Assembly: GCA_030295235.1 (NCBI GenBank)
Contig: AP026123.1
Location: 1,736,001-1,800,000, forward strand
Reading direction: 5' to 3'
From: Fistulifera solaris
Lineage: Eukaryota; Bacillariophyta; Bacillariophyceae; Naviculales; Stauroneidaceae
Length of the DNA: 64,000 nucleotides
Shown here: in pieces, positions 1-9,584 of the stretch
Layout of the letters: every line of letters starts with the position of its first letter
Position numbering within the stretch: position 1 is the first letter of the stretch
Made by a program: the position numbers and the translations under genes
The notes under the pieces: model-generated
Told to the model about the DNA's origin: nothing
The model's input: the letters and a program-made list of their open reading frames with translations, nothing else
The model's database searches: none

Positions 1-180
1 GACTTTAGGAAATTAGGAATAAATATTTAGGATTGTGTTAGTTGAGAAAGGTTGCACCGCGTAGCAAAGACGTTGTTTTTATCATTCGCATTCATCTTAT
101 CTTATAATAACAGTTCATATCTCTATCTCTTGCTTTCTCTCGTTATTCGCTCGTATTATAAACCCATCTAACAATTAACA

Positions 181-1369
181 ATGCCAAAAGCCGAAAAAGG
201 ATCCCTCAAAGACATTGGCAAACGCATCAAAGCCAAAGGCCTCCAGAAATTGCGATTCTGGTGCGAAATGTGTGCGAAACAATGTCGTGACGCCAACGGC
301 TTCAAATGTCACCTTACGTCCGAATCGCATTTGCGACAAATGAAATTGTTCAGTGAAAACGCTAATTCGATTGTGCGTCAGAAGAGTAACGAATTTGAAA
401 AGTTGTTTCTCGATACTCTCCGTTTGCGACATTCCACCGTCATGGTGAATGCCAACAATGTCTATCAAGAAATCATTCGCGACAAGCAACACGTGCACAT
501 GAATGCGACGCATTGGGCGACCTTGTCGGATTTTGTACAGTATTTGGGAAAAATGGGCAAAGCCAAAGTCGAAGAAACGGAACGGGGATGGTACATTCAA
601 TACCGTCCCGTACAAACGATTCAACAACAAGAAGAAGCTGTCCGAAGGCAACAACAGGCGGTGGCGGATGAACAAGCGGAAGAAGCGTATCAAGAGAAAA
701 TGATGCAATTGCGGCAGGAGCAACTGGCGCAACTGATGGGGACATCGAAAGTTGCGGAACCGACGGAATTGGAAAAGAACGCAGAGAACAAATTAAGGTT
801 CAGTTGTCGTCAAAGGATTACAACCCAACAATAACAGCAACAAACGAAAAGTTTCTGTTTTTGGTGATGCCGACGACGATGATGACAGTGCGAATCAAGC
901 GGAAAGTAGACATGCCGGCCCACCGCCGATTCCAGAGACGAAAGAGGTAACGAAAAAGCAACGCGTGACAAATGAAAAAGATTCGAACAGCAAGCATGAA
1001 AAAACTAATAAAAAGAACGCAGATGAAGAAGAAGAAGAACCCTGGCTGATCAAAGGGATTTTGGTTCGCATCATTAAGAAGAAATCCGAATACTTCAAAC
1101 AAAAAGCCGTCGTTGATCAACTCACGGATCCCTTTACCGCACAAGTGTCCTTATTACAGGACGAATCCATTCGCCTATCTTTCGATCAACGGCATTTGGA
1201 AACGGTAGTTCCGAAAGAAGACAATGCGAAAGTATATATTGTACGAGGACCGGATCGTGGGTTGAAAGCCAAAGTCGTGCACGTCGACAAGAAGAAACAA
1301 CGAGCTCTACTACGGATACACGACCGTCAAGTCGAATTGGATTTGGATGATTTTTCCGCGCGATATTGA
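181..1369 (+). CDS. KIN17: KIN17-like DNA/RNA-binding protein
   Basis: Nuclear zinc-finger protein of the KIN17 family, which binds curved DNA and RNA and associates with replication, repair and spliceosomes. The N-terminus has the family's C2H2 finger (C28, C31, H44, H50, with QCRDANGFKCH between) followed by the winged-helix region to about residue 150, including HMNATHW and GWYIQY. The C-terminus (from about 1040) has the tandem SH3/KOW-like region, with LIKGILVRI, HLETVVP and RGPDRGLKAKV. The middle is glutamine- and acid-rich. The reading frame shifts twice, near 775 and 812, each as if one base were missing next to AAG/G; read through, the protein is about 396 residues, a normal length (human 393). 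I treat the shifts as sequence errors, not introns, because no plausible splice sites fit. Convergent with the next gene. Confidence 0.9.
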
Positions 1370-1458
1370 TTCGACTACTAGTATCTTACTCTATTGAGAG
1401 CTGTAAGTAAGTATTGTTTTTAATTTAATACTAATACATAGCCCGTGGCTCATCTCGT

Positions 1459-2462
1459 TCATGCCAGCGAATCCAATACAGCCATGTCGGAATCCGACAA
1501 GACAAAATCAAACAAATCCAAGTCTTGCGCAAAATGCTCGGGATTTTGACTCTGAGTCGTAAATGTCACACCCTTTTGTAGGATCCACCGCAAGGCCACT
1601 TGAGCCCACGTTTTGTTATATTGTTTGCCAATCACGGCACACTGTCGACGAATGGCGGCATTGAATCGTCCACCGAGGGACTTGCCCAAGGGCGCCCACG
1701 CTTGAACTAAAATGTCGCGCGCTCGGTGGTCCGCCAAAACTTGTTCCATGTTCGGATGATACGCCACCGAAAATGGCAATTGATTGACGACGGGTTTCAC
1801 TTGTGCCTTGGCCAAGACGGCATCGAGTTGCTTCGTCGAAAAGTTGGACACACTGAGTGATTTGACCTTTTGTTGTTGATGCATTTCCTCGAACGCTTTC
1901 CATTGTCCTTGTATGGAAGCCACATCCGGTCCGGGATAATCCAACATGATTTGATCCAAATAATCAATATTCCCGTACGCAAATTCGGCCAAATTGCGTT
2001 GCCATCCTTTGCTGGTGGCTTGATAGGCGGCATCAAATCCTTGCACGCGATTCGAAACAACACTCCCACAAATATACAGTTCGTCGCGCGGAATTCCTGA
2101 ATCACGGATCGCTTGCGCAAATCCTTTTGATTTCCGGCCAAGACGGACGCAAAGAAATTGCGGTAACCAATTTTGAGAGCCGTTCGAGTCAATTGATACG
2201 CGGTTTGGTCGTTGTAAATTTGCAACCCAAAGGAACAGACGGGGAATATCGTCTGATCCGCTAATGTCACGGTTGGTGAAATGGTGTTTGTTGTTGCGGT
2301 AGAGAGTAGTGTACTGGTGAGAACGGGTTGTAACAGCGCTTCTCTCCGTGACATAGGTGATACCACCAGTGCATGACAGTCTGGATGAGTGAGCAGTCGT
2401 TGTAGCGAAACGAATGTCAGGACGGAAAAGGAGAAGAAGAACCGTGTGTCGGTACGATACAT
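1459..2462 (-). CDS. Aldo/keto reductase-like protein, catalytic residues missing
   Basis: About 334 residues once a single-base shift near 2125 is read through. The fold is recognisable as aldo/keto reductase: ALKIGYR, AIRDSGIPRDELYI, YLDQIMLDYPGPD, VSNFSTKQLD, NQLPFSVAYHP, QAWAPLG and WAQVALRWILQKG all match family landmarks. The catalytic tetrad is not there: the Asp and Tyr of the usual DTAxxYGNE are replaced (GYRNFFASVLAGN), the Lys of the ITxK strand is Ser (ICGS), and the His of the LIHWP strand is Asp (LDYP). It may therefore be a pseudoenzyme or bind NADPH without reducing carbonyls. The N-terminus is hydrophobic, with a later SRREALL stretch, so it probably enters the secretory route or plastid; that is inference. 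The nearest upstream region contains CRE-like sites. Confidence 0.75.
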
Positions 2463-2668
2463 GATGATGAAGAGAATGGCGATCGACGATATGATTTGGT
2501 ATTATTAGGATGTTAATGATGAGTAATACTGGTTGACATGAAGAATGAGATGCGACGATCCAAATTTTTTTGTGGGATGCCGGTCATAACACAGACATAC
2601 AGAGTTTCCGTATGACTCAAATATGGGCAACGGCATCTACTATAGTATGAGGTGTAACCTACATAATC

Positions 2669-2690
2669 CACGACTGCATTTCCAGTCATG
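2669..2690. repeat. Hairpin motif copy 1
   Basis: Arms CACGACTG and CAGTCATG around a 6-nt loop (CATTTC). AATCAGTATTCTG follows, a flank shared with the copy at 41251. Confidence 0.6.
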
Positions 2691-2899
2691 AATCAGTATT
2701 CTGTCGAGCACAATGTTACCCAGACTAGACCAACACTTCGTTGGTTCACTCAATTTTCTTGAGCTCAACCTTGATGCTGTTGCTACAATGGCAGCGTTTT
2801 CGGAACAGCGCTCCTATTTTTCTACGTCGAAGAGCGTTGCGAAACGTCCGCTTTCCTATTTACTATTGACGATTGACCAAAGTGTCCTTCGGTTTTCTT

Positions 2900-2920
2900 C
2901 ACGACTGCATTTCAGTCATG
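2900..2920. repeat. Hairpin motif copy 2
   Basis: Arms CACGACTG and CAGTCATG around the 5-nt loop CATTT, followed by AATAATATTC, close to the flank of copy 1. Lies 231 bp from copy 1. Confidence 0.6.
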
Positions 2921-3058
2921 AATAATATTCGTTCGCGCAATTATTCAGACCCCTGCCAATTGCATGTATAACCATCCAATCATTTTCGTTTGATTTATTC
3001 TGCTTACAACCGAAAAAGTAGAGTTTCATAGGGGACGTCTGTTAAATTTATGTTTTTC

Positions 3059-3132
3059 TGACGCAAGGGCAGTCGCGGTAAATTTCCGTATACACGAAAC
3101 CTCAACCTAGGTTGACGTCATCCTTTGCGTCA
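3059..3132. promoter_or_regulatory. Cluster of CRE-like sites
   Basis: TGACGC at 3059-3064, the full palindromic CRE TGACGTCA at 3113-3120 and GCGTCA (TGACGC on the other strand) at 3127-3132. In Phaeodactylum, TGACGT/ACGTCA/TGACGC elements are bZIP sites in CO2- and cAMP-responsive promoters. They lie about 600 bp upstream of the aldo/keto reductase-like start, so a role there is only possible. Confidence 0.35.
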
Positions 3133-3276
3133 ATTATCGAACCGCGCGTAGCAAATACTTGAGATCATAAGGAGAATTTGGCTCAGGGCATTATACTTTA
3201 CCATAGTGAGCCGAATAGACCGAAATCGAATTCACTATTGTGTCGCAAACAGCTTCACTGAACAATTCACAACCCC

Positions 3277-3765
3277 TCATTCCAGTTGTTGAATCGATTG
3301 CAGGTGCTGTTCCAATTGCAAACACAATTCAATCCTTTCTTGTTGTTCTTCCATTTGCAGAATTTGTTCCTTATACTGTCGTTTCAAACATTGGATCGCC
3401 GCCCTTTGCACCGTCCGCGTCGATCCGTGGACCGACCGAATGTACAGAGTGGGGCGAGACATCAACGTTAATACAGCACGCACGTACGAGCATCCGTCCC
3501 GCGAGGTCCGAATCAGTGCCAATCGTGTCCCCGGATCCCAAAACCGGACTTTTTGTTGGGAAGGTGTGTGAGTTGAATACATGACACGCATGGTCGTCGG
3601 TTACGATATCGTACCTTGTGTTTCGGATGCCGTCGCCGTCCTCGCTTGACCGAACTGTTGTATTAAATTGTCACGAATGATTCGTATCAAATTTTTCTTT
3701 GTGATGGAAAAATCATTATTTGTTTCCACCTGTACCATCAACCATCGTCGTTTCAAGCGCACCAT
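3277..3765 (-). CDS. POP5: Ribonuclease P/MRP protein subunit POP5
   Basis: Small protein subunit of RNase P and RNase MRP, which mature tRNA 5' ends and pre-rRNA in the nucleus and nucleolus. I place the start at 3765, giving MVRLKRRW, the usual POP5 beginning (MVRFKHRY in human). Exon 1 (3765-3615) ends in phase 1. A 66-bp intron (3614-3549, GTACGA to AAAAAG) removes an in-frame stop, and exon 2 (3548-3277) continues in frame. The product is 140 residues. The core TRLALIRTSRDGCSYVRAVL and the SVHGSTRTVQRAAIQCLKR segment match the family's VRVPR...LHVSGTIR region. The C-terminal tail is glutamine/glutamate-rich and probably coiled coil. Divergent from MED14, sharing a 437-bp promoter. Confidence 0.85.
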
Positions 3766-4202
3766 ACTTTGTGATGAGAATTAGTGAATGAATGCAGCCT
3801 GGATCCGTCCGCTCTCACTTCTTTCAGTTCGGCTCGGTTATTTCTGCCTCAATAGTGTTTGGATGCTTTCTTGTTTGGTGGTAACCTTAAAAGGAAATGC
3901 GTCTTCTTGGTTATGCTCGCAAATAAAACGCAAAAAGAAAAAAAGAAAAAATGTGGGCTGTGGGCGGGGCGATCGTTTGTACGACGTACGTCGTAGGTCG
4001 TTGTCGTTGTCGTTGAGAAACAGTGTCTGTCCTCCGCTCCCCGCATCGGATCCTTTTTTATTCGCGCGCCGCTTTTTTTTTGCGTGCTTTTGCCTTTTGC
4101 CTCCATTATCATTGTGCGTTGCAAATAAATCATACCCCCGAATATCGTCATACATCATCCATTCATATAAATCTACTTCATTTCTATCATTTTAATTCAC
4201 AA
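3766..4202. promoter_or_regulatory. Two-way promoter of POP5 and MED14
   Basis: The 437 bp between two divergent starts. A perfect 16-bp palindrome TACGACGTACGTCGTA (3980-3995), with ACGT cores, sits within a few bases of the midpoint. A GC-box-like TGGGCGGGGCG precedes it and GTCGTT repeats follow it. No TATA box is obvious. Confidence 0.5.
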
Positions 4203-6897
4203 ATGTCCGATCCCACAACCACCGAATTAGAACCCCGCCGCCTCGAATTAACGTTAGATCCCCACAATGGCTCCTTGCAAACCGCATCCTTGTTGCACGT
4301 GATCTTGACGGCGACCGACAACTTGTTTCAGGACTTGTATCAAATGACGGTGGGTGACATTGATGTCGCAGCACCCGACGACGAAACTCCGCAACAGTTG
4401 ACCAGCAAAAACGCATGGCCGATTTGGCCTTCAGTCAACGACGCCACGAATTGGCGTGGCGGTTGGCCCGGCACGCCCGGGCGATCGAACACGTCGCGGC
4501 CTTGACAGCCGCCGCGGCCACCACCGAGTTTGCCTCCCATGTCGAAACATCCAGTCAAGCGCTGCAACACGCCCGAACGGCGTGGTCGCAAGCCGATGAA
4601 GCACAAGATGCTCTCTTTTTCTTTCACGCGCAATTGTTTTCCCCTCCGGGCGGCACCGCACGATGTGGTGGGCGCGGCCGATGTGCAATTGCACGGTCGG
4701 TGGTACGATTTGCCCCACAATCTATTGTTACAAACGGATCCGTATGAAACGTCCGTGGAAGCGGCGTGGTCGCGGGCACAAGTCGATGAAACGTGGCAAA
4801 TGGCGGTCCGACGAAAATTGATGTTGGGCGAAACGGGATATGATCCGGAGGCATCTCGGTTATGGAAATTGTCATTGCGCGGTGGTTTAGTACGATTGAC
4901 ATGTGGGAATTCTCGTCCGACGGAAGATTCTTCGAAACAACAATATCCCATTGCGGCCGTTTTGACGGTCATTCCGTCTCATTCGTCTGACCACAACACC
5001 GACGAATGGACGTTGCTCAATTTAGATGTTCACGTGAAAGCCAAAACGGGCGAATTCAATTACCAATTGGAGTGCAGTCATCGACAAAAATACGATCTGC
5101 ATCGATTGGCGGCCTTGGCGATGCACCGGGCCGAAGTGAAGACCCGCAAGTTGCAACAAGAAGCGGAAGAAGAAGAAATGTTCAATTCGAACGACATGAA
5201 TGATGATGCCGCTGTACCGAACAAAGTACCACCGGCACGTCCTTTGGAGGCACTCTTTCACGTGGCACACACCTTTTTATTGTCGTGGCAATTGGAAGTC
5301 TTGTCGGCACAAGCGTTGGGGTTACGACGGGGGGCCTGGGGTGCGGTCGGAATACCGATTCAAGTCCAGCCGGTGCAGTTCGGGGAATCATCTTCGTTGG
5401 GAGTTTTGTCCATCTATTTTTGGAAAGTAGATGATTCTTATGGTCCACCGCGTGTGGGAAATTTGTCCCTGGGAGAAAATACTGATGATGAACAGAACCC
5501 GTCCAAGAAAGCTCGACATTCTTCGGATGCACGTGGTCAGTTGGTGCTTACGATAACAGCCGAATGCGGTGTCGGAATCCAAGTATCCATGAGTGGCGCA
5601 CAGGAAATATTAGCGCAAGGAGATGTCAAGACAAAATCGATTGTACAGGATTTATTGGAAGCCACGACGAATCCGTTTGCCCTGTCGGCCAGTGATGCCT
5701 TGTTGGCGGCAGCACGATTGTGTGCCTATCAGAAATGCCAAGCGGTGGTGAAAGCACTGCAGCCTCCTGCCTTACCGCATTGGATAGTCTTGTCACTGGA
5801 TCGCGGTAGCATTGTGGTGGCAGCCAAACTTCATTATTATTGCGGTAAAGATGACGAAAGTATGGATGACGGAAAAGGTGGTCATTCGCCATTTACAATT
5901 CTGTTCCGCGTGCAATGTGATTTACAGACAGGATCTTTCGTCCCGACCTTTCCACGCCCATTTCATTTGCTCGGTACCTTGGCGGGTGCTGATACCTACC
6001 ATCAGGCGAGCGAACTCATGGCAATGCGGGTGGCCAGCTTACCACCCACGAAACGACGAGCGGCGGGTGCGTCTTCGACGGGGCGCTGCGTCAGAGAGGC
6101 TTTTGATGCATTGATGCGCTCGATGAATTTACTGGGTCAGCGCGTCGGTGTCGGTAGTTCTTGGGATGACAAAGATCTCGAAGGCTCTCCGAAGCTGCGA
6201 CAGCGTGCTATACAAGGTGCCTGTGTGGATGTTCGAACTTGTTTGACTAAATGTTGTGCCATGTCGGCTTTGTACGGATTGGCACCAGTGGCGACCCGCA
6301 TTGCCGTCGGTTTGGACGCTTCCCCCCGATATGTAAGTTCGATTCGCCTTTTATTTCCGTCGTTTACAGGAGACTGACACCCGCTCCCTTCGTTTTTCAG
6401 GTCTGGAAACGGTACGGACAGGCGGCTGCAGGGTATGTCATTACTTTCAGTACCTCCGGTAAGCATTCGGATGCACCAAGAATTAGTTGAAAGGACGGTA
6501 TCGTCTTCGGACGGTGTACCAAAGAAAGATTGCCACTTGGAACAAATATTGTTCTCCCTTTCTTGTCGAATCAGCAATGGCGGAGTTGTACTGGTCCCTC
6601 TCGAAGCTACAGTTCAACTTGATTCGCCGGCAGCTGGTACGTAGGATGTAGGACACGACTCGAACGCAGACCCACAAAAACGACCGAGATAGACTCACAA
6701 TTGTGCCTAATTTTCTTACAGAGCCAGTCGTCAAAGAGTACGAAATGCTCAATTTTGAAAAGAGAGATGATAGATCATTTCCTAGTAAGGGTGACGGCGA
6801 AGTTAATGTAGGAGACCCTGTTCCAGAGGCAGGGTATCTTGCTGATTTGATATCGAATCTCATTGATGAATCCCCTAATCCACCAAATACTGCGTAA
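4203..6897 (+). CDS. MED14: Mediator complex subunit 14 (MED14/RGR1)
   Basis: Backbone subunit of Mediator, linking head, middle and tail modules to RNA polymerase II. The N-terminal third carries the helical region ending ALFFFHAQL, then APHDVVGAADVQLHGRWYDLP, which lines up with the plant MED14 segment SLFFMHEGL...VYDVPSAVEVL. Later landmarks are WTLLNLDVHVKAKTGEF (WRLLDIEILV in human), the AHTFLLSWQLEVLSAQAL helix and RGAWG. Exons: 4203-6332, 6401-6636 and 6722-6897, with 68-bp and 84-bp introns (GTAAGT..TTTTCAG; GTACGT..CTTACAG). Three single-base shifts (about 4410, 4655 and 6430) break the frame and look like assembly errors. Read through, about 846 residues, shorter than human MED14 (1454), as is common in protists. 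Confidence 0.8.
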
Positions 6898-6962
6898 TTC
6901 ACTTTGAGTTACTAGTCTACATATGAGCTAAAATAGATTATAGAAATAGACCCCAATTTCCG

Positions 6963-8285
6963 TCATTTGCTCGCGCTTCTTTTCCAACACCCGCTAACGC
7001 ACAATGTACGCCACACTCTTCTTTTTCGTTTCCGCAACCACGACAAATCATCCTCTTTACACAATCGTAACTCCCCCTTTTCGGTCGTCGCATTGATGGT
7101 ACGATCCACCAATCGGGGTGTGAGACCATCCCGGATCCACGATTCGTGTACCAAATCCAGTGTTCCATTGGGATAAACACCTTGAATGATCCGGGCATCG
7201 ATATTTTGCCAATGAATCGCGGAATGCGAATAATCCGATGCCGTATGATAGACACGTTGCGCCGATAAGATGGTAAACCAATCCACCCACATTTGCAAGA
7301 CTTGTACTGCCCGATTGGTCTCGTGATGTTCCGGTGTGTCGCCCCAGAATCGGGAAGTTGCTGTATGTTGAACAATGGTCCACGCCGGGTGCTGCCACGT
7401 GGGGAAATGATCGTACCACGCGACATTGTTGGTCACCAAGAACGTGTCGGACGGTAACGTTTGATACAACATGGCAAATGTCGCATTGTCGAGACCGGCC
7501 CGATCATCGGCTCCGTGTTTGTCGGGGGTTCGTAAATGCACGACCGTGTGGGGTGATTGGGGGTAGGGCAACCACGCCAACAACGCTGGAGTCGGTTCAT
7601 AGTATTGAAAAAAGAAATTGGGCGGCACCTCGGGCCATCGGGGGTACGTATTGGCCAATATCACCCAAACCGGTTGCTTCCGATCGGCCAATTGTTGTTG
7701 GAGGCGACATTCGTTCGGTGGTTTCCCAAAATTATTGAGCATGATGCGGAGATTCACATTGTCATTGTATTCTTTTATTATGGGATCACATGCTTCCTGT
7801 AGCGCAGGTTGTCGAGAACGAAAGGCCAAATGAAATTCTTTATAATCAGGACTGACACACACGGTGCGATTGAATTCGAGTGCCAACAAATGCGTCGCGA
7901 GGAGTCCATTCATGTGATTACCTGTCCCTTGACCTTTCATAAAACCTTTGTAAATGAGAAATTGGGAATGAATGGGTGGTGGTGGCGGAAATTTCGAAAA
8001 GTTGGCTTGGTAGATTTGGGTTGGTAATTCCGGAAGGGTCCAGTTCGGTGTTGTATCTTCTATTTTTTCGGGTATTTTTATAACAGGAGATTGTTGATTA
8101 CTCGAATAAAGGGACAGGAAACTGTAATACGGCAAGAACAAGCCCGCCATCCCGAGACCAACAAAGATGAAGAGCCGTGACGAGGATGATAACGATGATG
8201 ACTTGTGTTTCGCGTTGTTGATGCTTTTAGTAATCGGCACGTTGCCGGGGGTGGAAGTCTTGTTAACAAAACGACTTCGATGCAT
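6963..8285 (-). CDS. Type II membrane glycosyltransferase-like protein
   Basis: 440 residues. A short basic cytosolic tail is followed by one membrane segment (about residues 38-60, LFIFVGLGMAGLFLPYYSF) and a proline-rich stem, the layout of Golgi glycosyltransferases. The lumenal part has GQGTGNHMNGLLATHLLALEFNRTVCV, which resembles the nucleotide-sugar loop near the start of fucosyltransferase-like folds, and VVHLRTPDKHGADDR, like the HxR/D donor motif of that superfamily. NxT/S glycosylation sites are frequent. The reading as a fucosyltransferase-type enzyme is inference from short motifs; another GT-B enzyme is possible. Divergent from the PRKRIP1-like gene across the repeat array. Confidence 0.5.
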   Translation of the reverse strand: MHRSRFVNKTSTPGNVPITKSINNAKHKSSSLSSSSRLFIFVGLGMAGLFLPYYSFLSLYSSNQQSPVIKIPEKIEDTTPNWTLPELPTQIYQANFSKFPPPPPIHSQFLIYKGFMKGQGTGNHMNGLLATHLLALEFNRTVCVSPDYKEFHLAFRSRQPALQEACDPIIKEYNDNVNLRIMLNNFGKPPNECRLQQQLADRKQPVWVILANTYPRWPEVPPNFFFQYYEPTPALLAWLPYPQSPHTVVHLRTPDKHGADDRAGLDNATFAMLYQTLPSDTFLVTNNVAWYDHFPTWQHPAWTIVQHTATSRFWGDTPEHHETNRAVQVLQMWVDWFTILSAQRVYHTASDYSHSAIHWQNIDARIIQGVYPNGTLDLVHESWIRDGLTPRLVDRTINATTEKGELRLCKEDDLSWLRKRKRRVWRTLCVSGCWKRSASK

Positions 8286-8420
8286 TTTATGTATTTTATC
8301 TTATGATCCTCATTCTCTTTTTTTTATAGTTGTATTCGGTTACATGCACAACGCAAAATGAAATGAACTGAAAAAATGCTGGGCGCGGGTGTTGTTATCG
8401 AGCCAGGCGACCTTCGCGTT

Positions 8421-8850
8421 CACAGAAAATGAGGGAGTGGAAATTTTGACGAGCCCAGAATATCTGGGGATGTGGTGTGTTGAATCCCACAGAAAATCTG
8501 AGTGATGATGTTTTCACACCCCCAGAAAATCTGGGCGAGTGGTGTCTTTAAGTACCCAGAAAATCTGGGTGATTGGTGTTCACAAACCCAGAACATCTGG
8601 GTGTCTGCTGACTTCCACGTAACCAGAAAATCCGGGAATGTTGTGTTTTGACGTGCACGGGTAACGACGTTGAAATTCTGCCTCGCCGTAGGCTCTACGT
8701 AGAAACTTGTACTGAGAGGCAGAATTTTAACGTCCTTTCCCTAAAAAGTGTGGGAAAGCGGTGTTTTCACGAACACAGAGAATCTGGGAGTGTGGTATTT
8801 TCAGGTGCTTCAGGTGCACAGTAATTCTGGGATTGTTACGTTTTGTTCAT
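8421..8850. repeat. Degenerate ~33-bp tandem repeat with internal palindrome
   Basis: About ten units start at 8421, 8454, 8488, 8521, 8555, 8587, 8622, then 8739, 8774 and 8817. Spacing is 32-35 bp except where an extra segment separates the seventh and eighth and in the last step (43 bp). The consensus core is CCCAGAAAATCTGGG (6-bp arms, 3-bp spacer), followed by a TGGTGTTTTCAC-like linker. The units differ from one another, so the array is old or under selection for the core only. It fills the space between two divergent genes. Confidence 0.85.
8666..8734. repeat. 19-bp inverted repeat interrupting the array
   Basis: Left arm GACGTTGAAATTCTGCCTC (8666-8684) and right arm GAGGCAGAATTTTAACGTC (8716-8734) pair over 19 bp with one mismatch, which would be a G-U pair in RNA. 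The loop is 31 nt. It sits in a segment of about 83 bp that separates the seventh and eighth units of the repeat array. It could be a small non-autonomous insertion or a transcribed hairpin. Confidence 0.7.
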
Positions 8851-9041
8851 GGTTCGCACCGAAATTCTGTATAGGTGCGTGGCGTGCATCTTGAGTCTTT
8901 CGCCTTGCCGTTGTCCGGTCTATCGGCGCTTTGCGTCAAAGTGCGCAGATCACACTCTTGTTTTATTCATTGTTTATCTTTCCAGTGCGCTCCTTTTCAT
9001 TTCTGTTGTAAACACGTTTCTAGAAAAGAAAATATTCAACA

Positions 9042-9584
9042 ATGGGGCGCTTTTCGTCCGTCCAAACGTATACCGACACGGCATCGGACAAACGCACGGT
9101 TCCGTACGAACAGGTGAAGGCGGCGTCTTCGACGACCACATCCGTGCAACCGGAAAAAGTCGTCAATCCGTACGGTTCCACTGCCGGCGCGGGTTCGGGT
9201 GAATTTCACATTTATCGACAAGCCCGGGCCCGGGAAATGCAACGTCAAGCGCAATTGCAACTATCCGCACAGGAACAAGCCGCGGCGCGGGAATTTGAAG
9301 AACAACGGCAACGCGACGCCGAAGAATGTGCGGCACGGACGGAAAAACGCAAACGCAAACGAGAAAAGCAAAAAGAAGCGAAGTTGCGGAAACGAAATTT
9401 AGAACAAGCGGGGATAGTTGTAGAAAAAGTTGAGGCGGAAGAACCGACGGCAGAAGAGGAAGAGGAGTTTGTGTATATTTCGGAACCCAAAGAGGATGTA
9501 ACAACGGAGAAAGACGGTGATGAATCAGCTTTAAATAATGCTAAAGCGACACTTGAGTCAAGTCGATCCGAAGGTGCTTCATGA
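9042..9584 (+). CDS. PRKRIP1: PRKRIP1-like spliceosomal protein (DUF1168)
   Basis: 180 residues, single exon. The block NPYGSTAGAGSGEFHIYRQARARE matches the DUF1168 signature (G-S-S-A-G-A-G-S-G-E-F-H-x-Y-R). It is followed by a long, highly charged helix rich in E, R, K and Q, as in human PRKRIP1, a protein of the catalytic spliceosome that bridges U2 and the step II factors. The C-terminus is acidic and low complexity. The start ATG lies in a good AACAATGG context. The long basic helix suits RNA binding in the nucleus. Confidence 0.8.
   Translation: MGRFSSVQTYTDTASDKRTVPYEQVKAASSTTTSVQPEKVVNPYGSTAGAGSGEFHIYRQARAREMQRQAQLQLSAQEQAAAREFEEQRQRDAEECAARTEKRKRKREKQKEAKLRKRNLEQAGIVVEKVEAEEPTAEEEEEFVYISEPKEDVTTEKDGDESALNNAKATLESSRSEGAS

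Larger units (their letters stand above)
2463..3276. other. Intergenic region with hairpin motif copies and CRE-like sites
   Basis: No convincing gene. It separates the start of the aldo/keto reductase-like gene from the 3' end of POP5 (both minus strand). It holds two copies of a short hairpin motif (2669-2690 and 2900-2920), a 14-bp perfect palindrome TCAACCTAGGTTGA at 3102-3115, and three CRE-like sites between 3059 and 3132. Confidence 0.6.

Noticed and set aside
765-835. Tiny introns to explain the KIN17 frame changes
   Set aside because: The only GT-AG pairs would give introns of 6-18 bp, far below the 44-215 bp seen elsewhere; missing bases fit better.
2713-2925. 70-codon plus-strand frame
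   Set aside because: It covers a hairpin motif copy, has no family character and no supporting codon pattern.
4340-4972. 210-codon minus-strand frame
   Set aside because: It lies opposite the conserved MED14 coding sequence and has no family character.
8421-8850. CRISPR-like array
   Set aside because: The repeats are tandem, with short, similar linkers, in a eukaryotic intergenic region; there are no unique spacers of fixed length and no cas genes.
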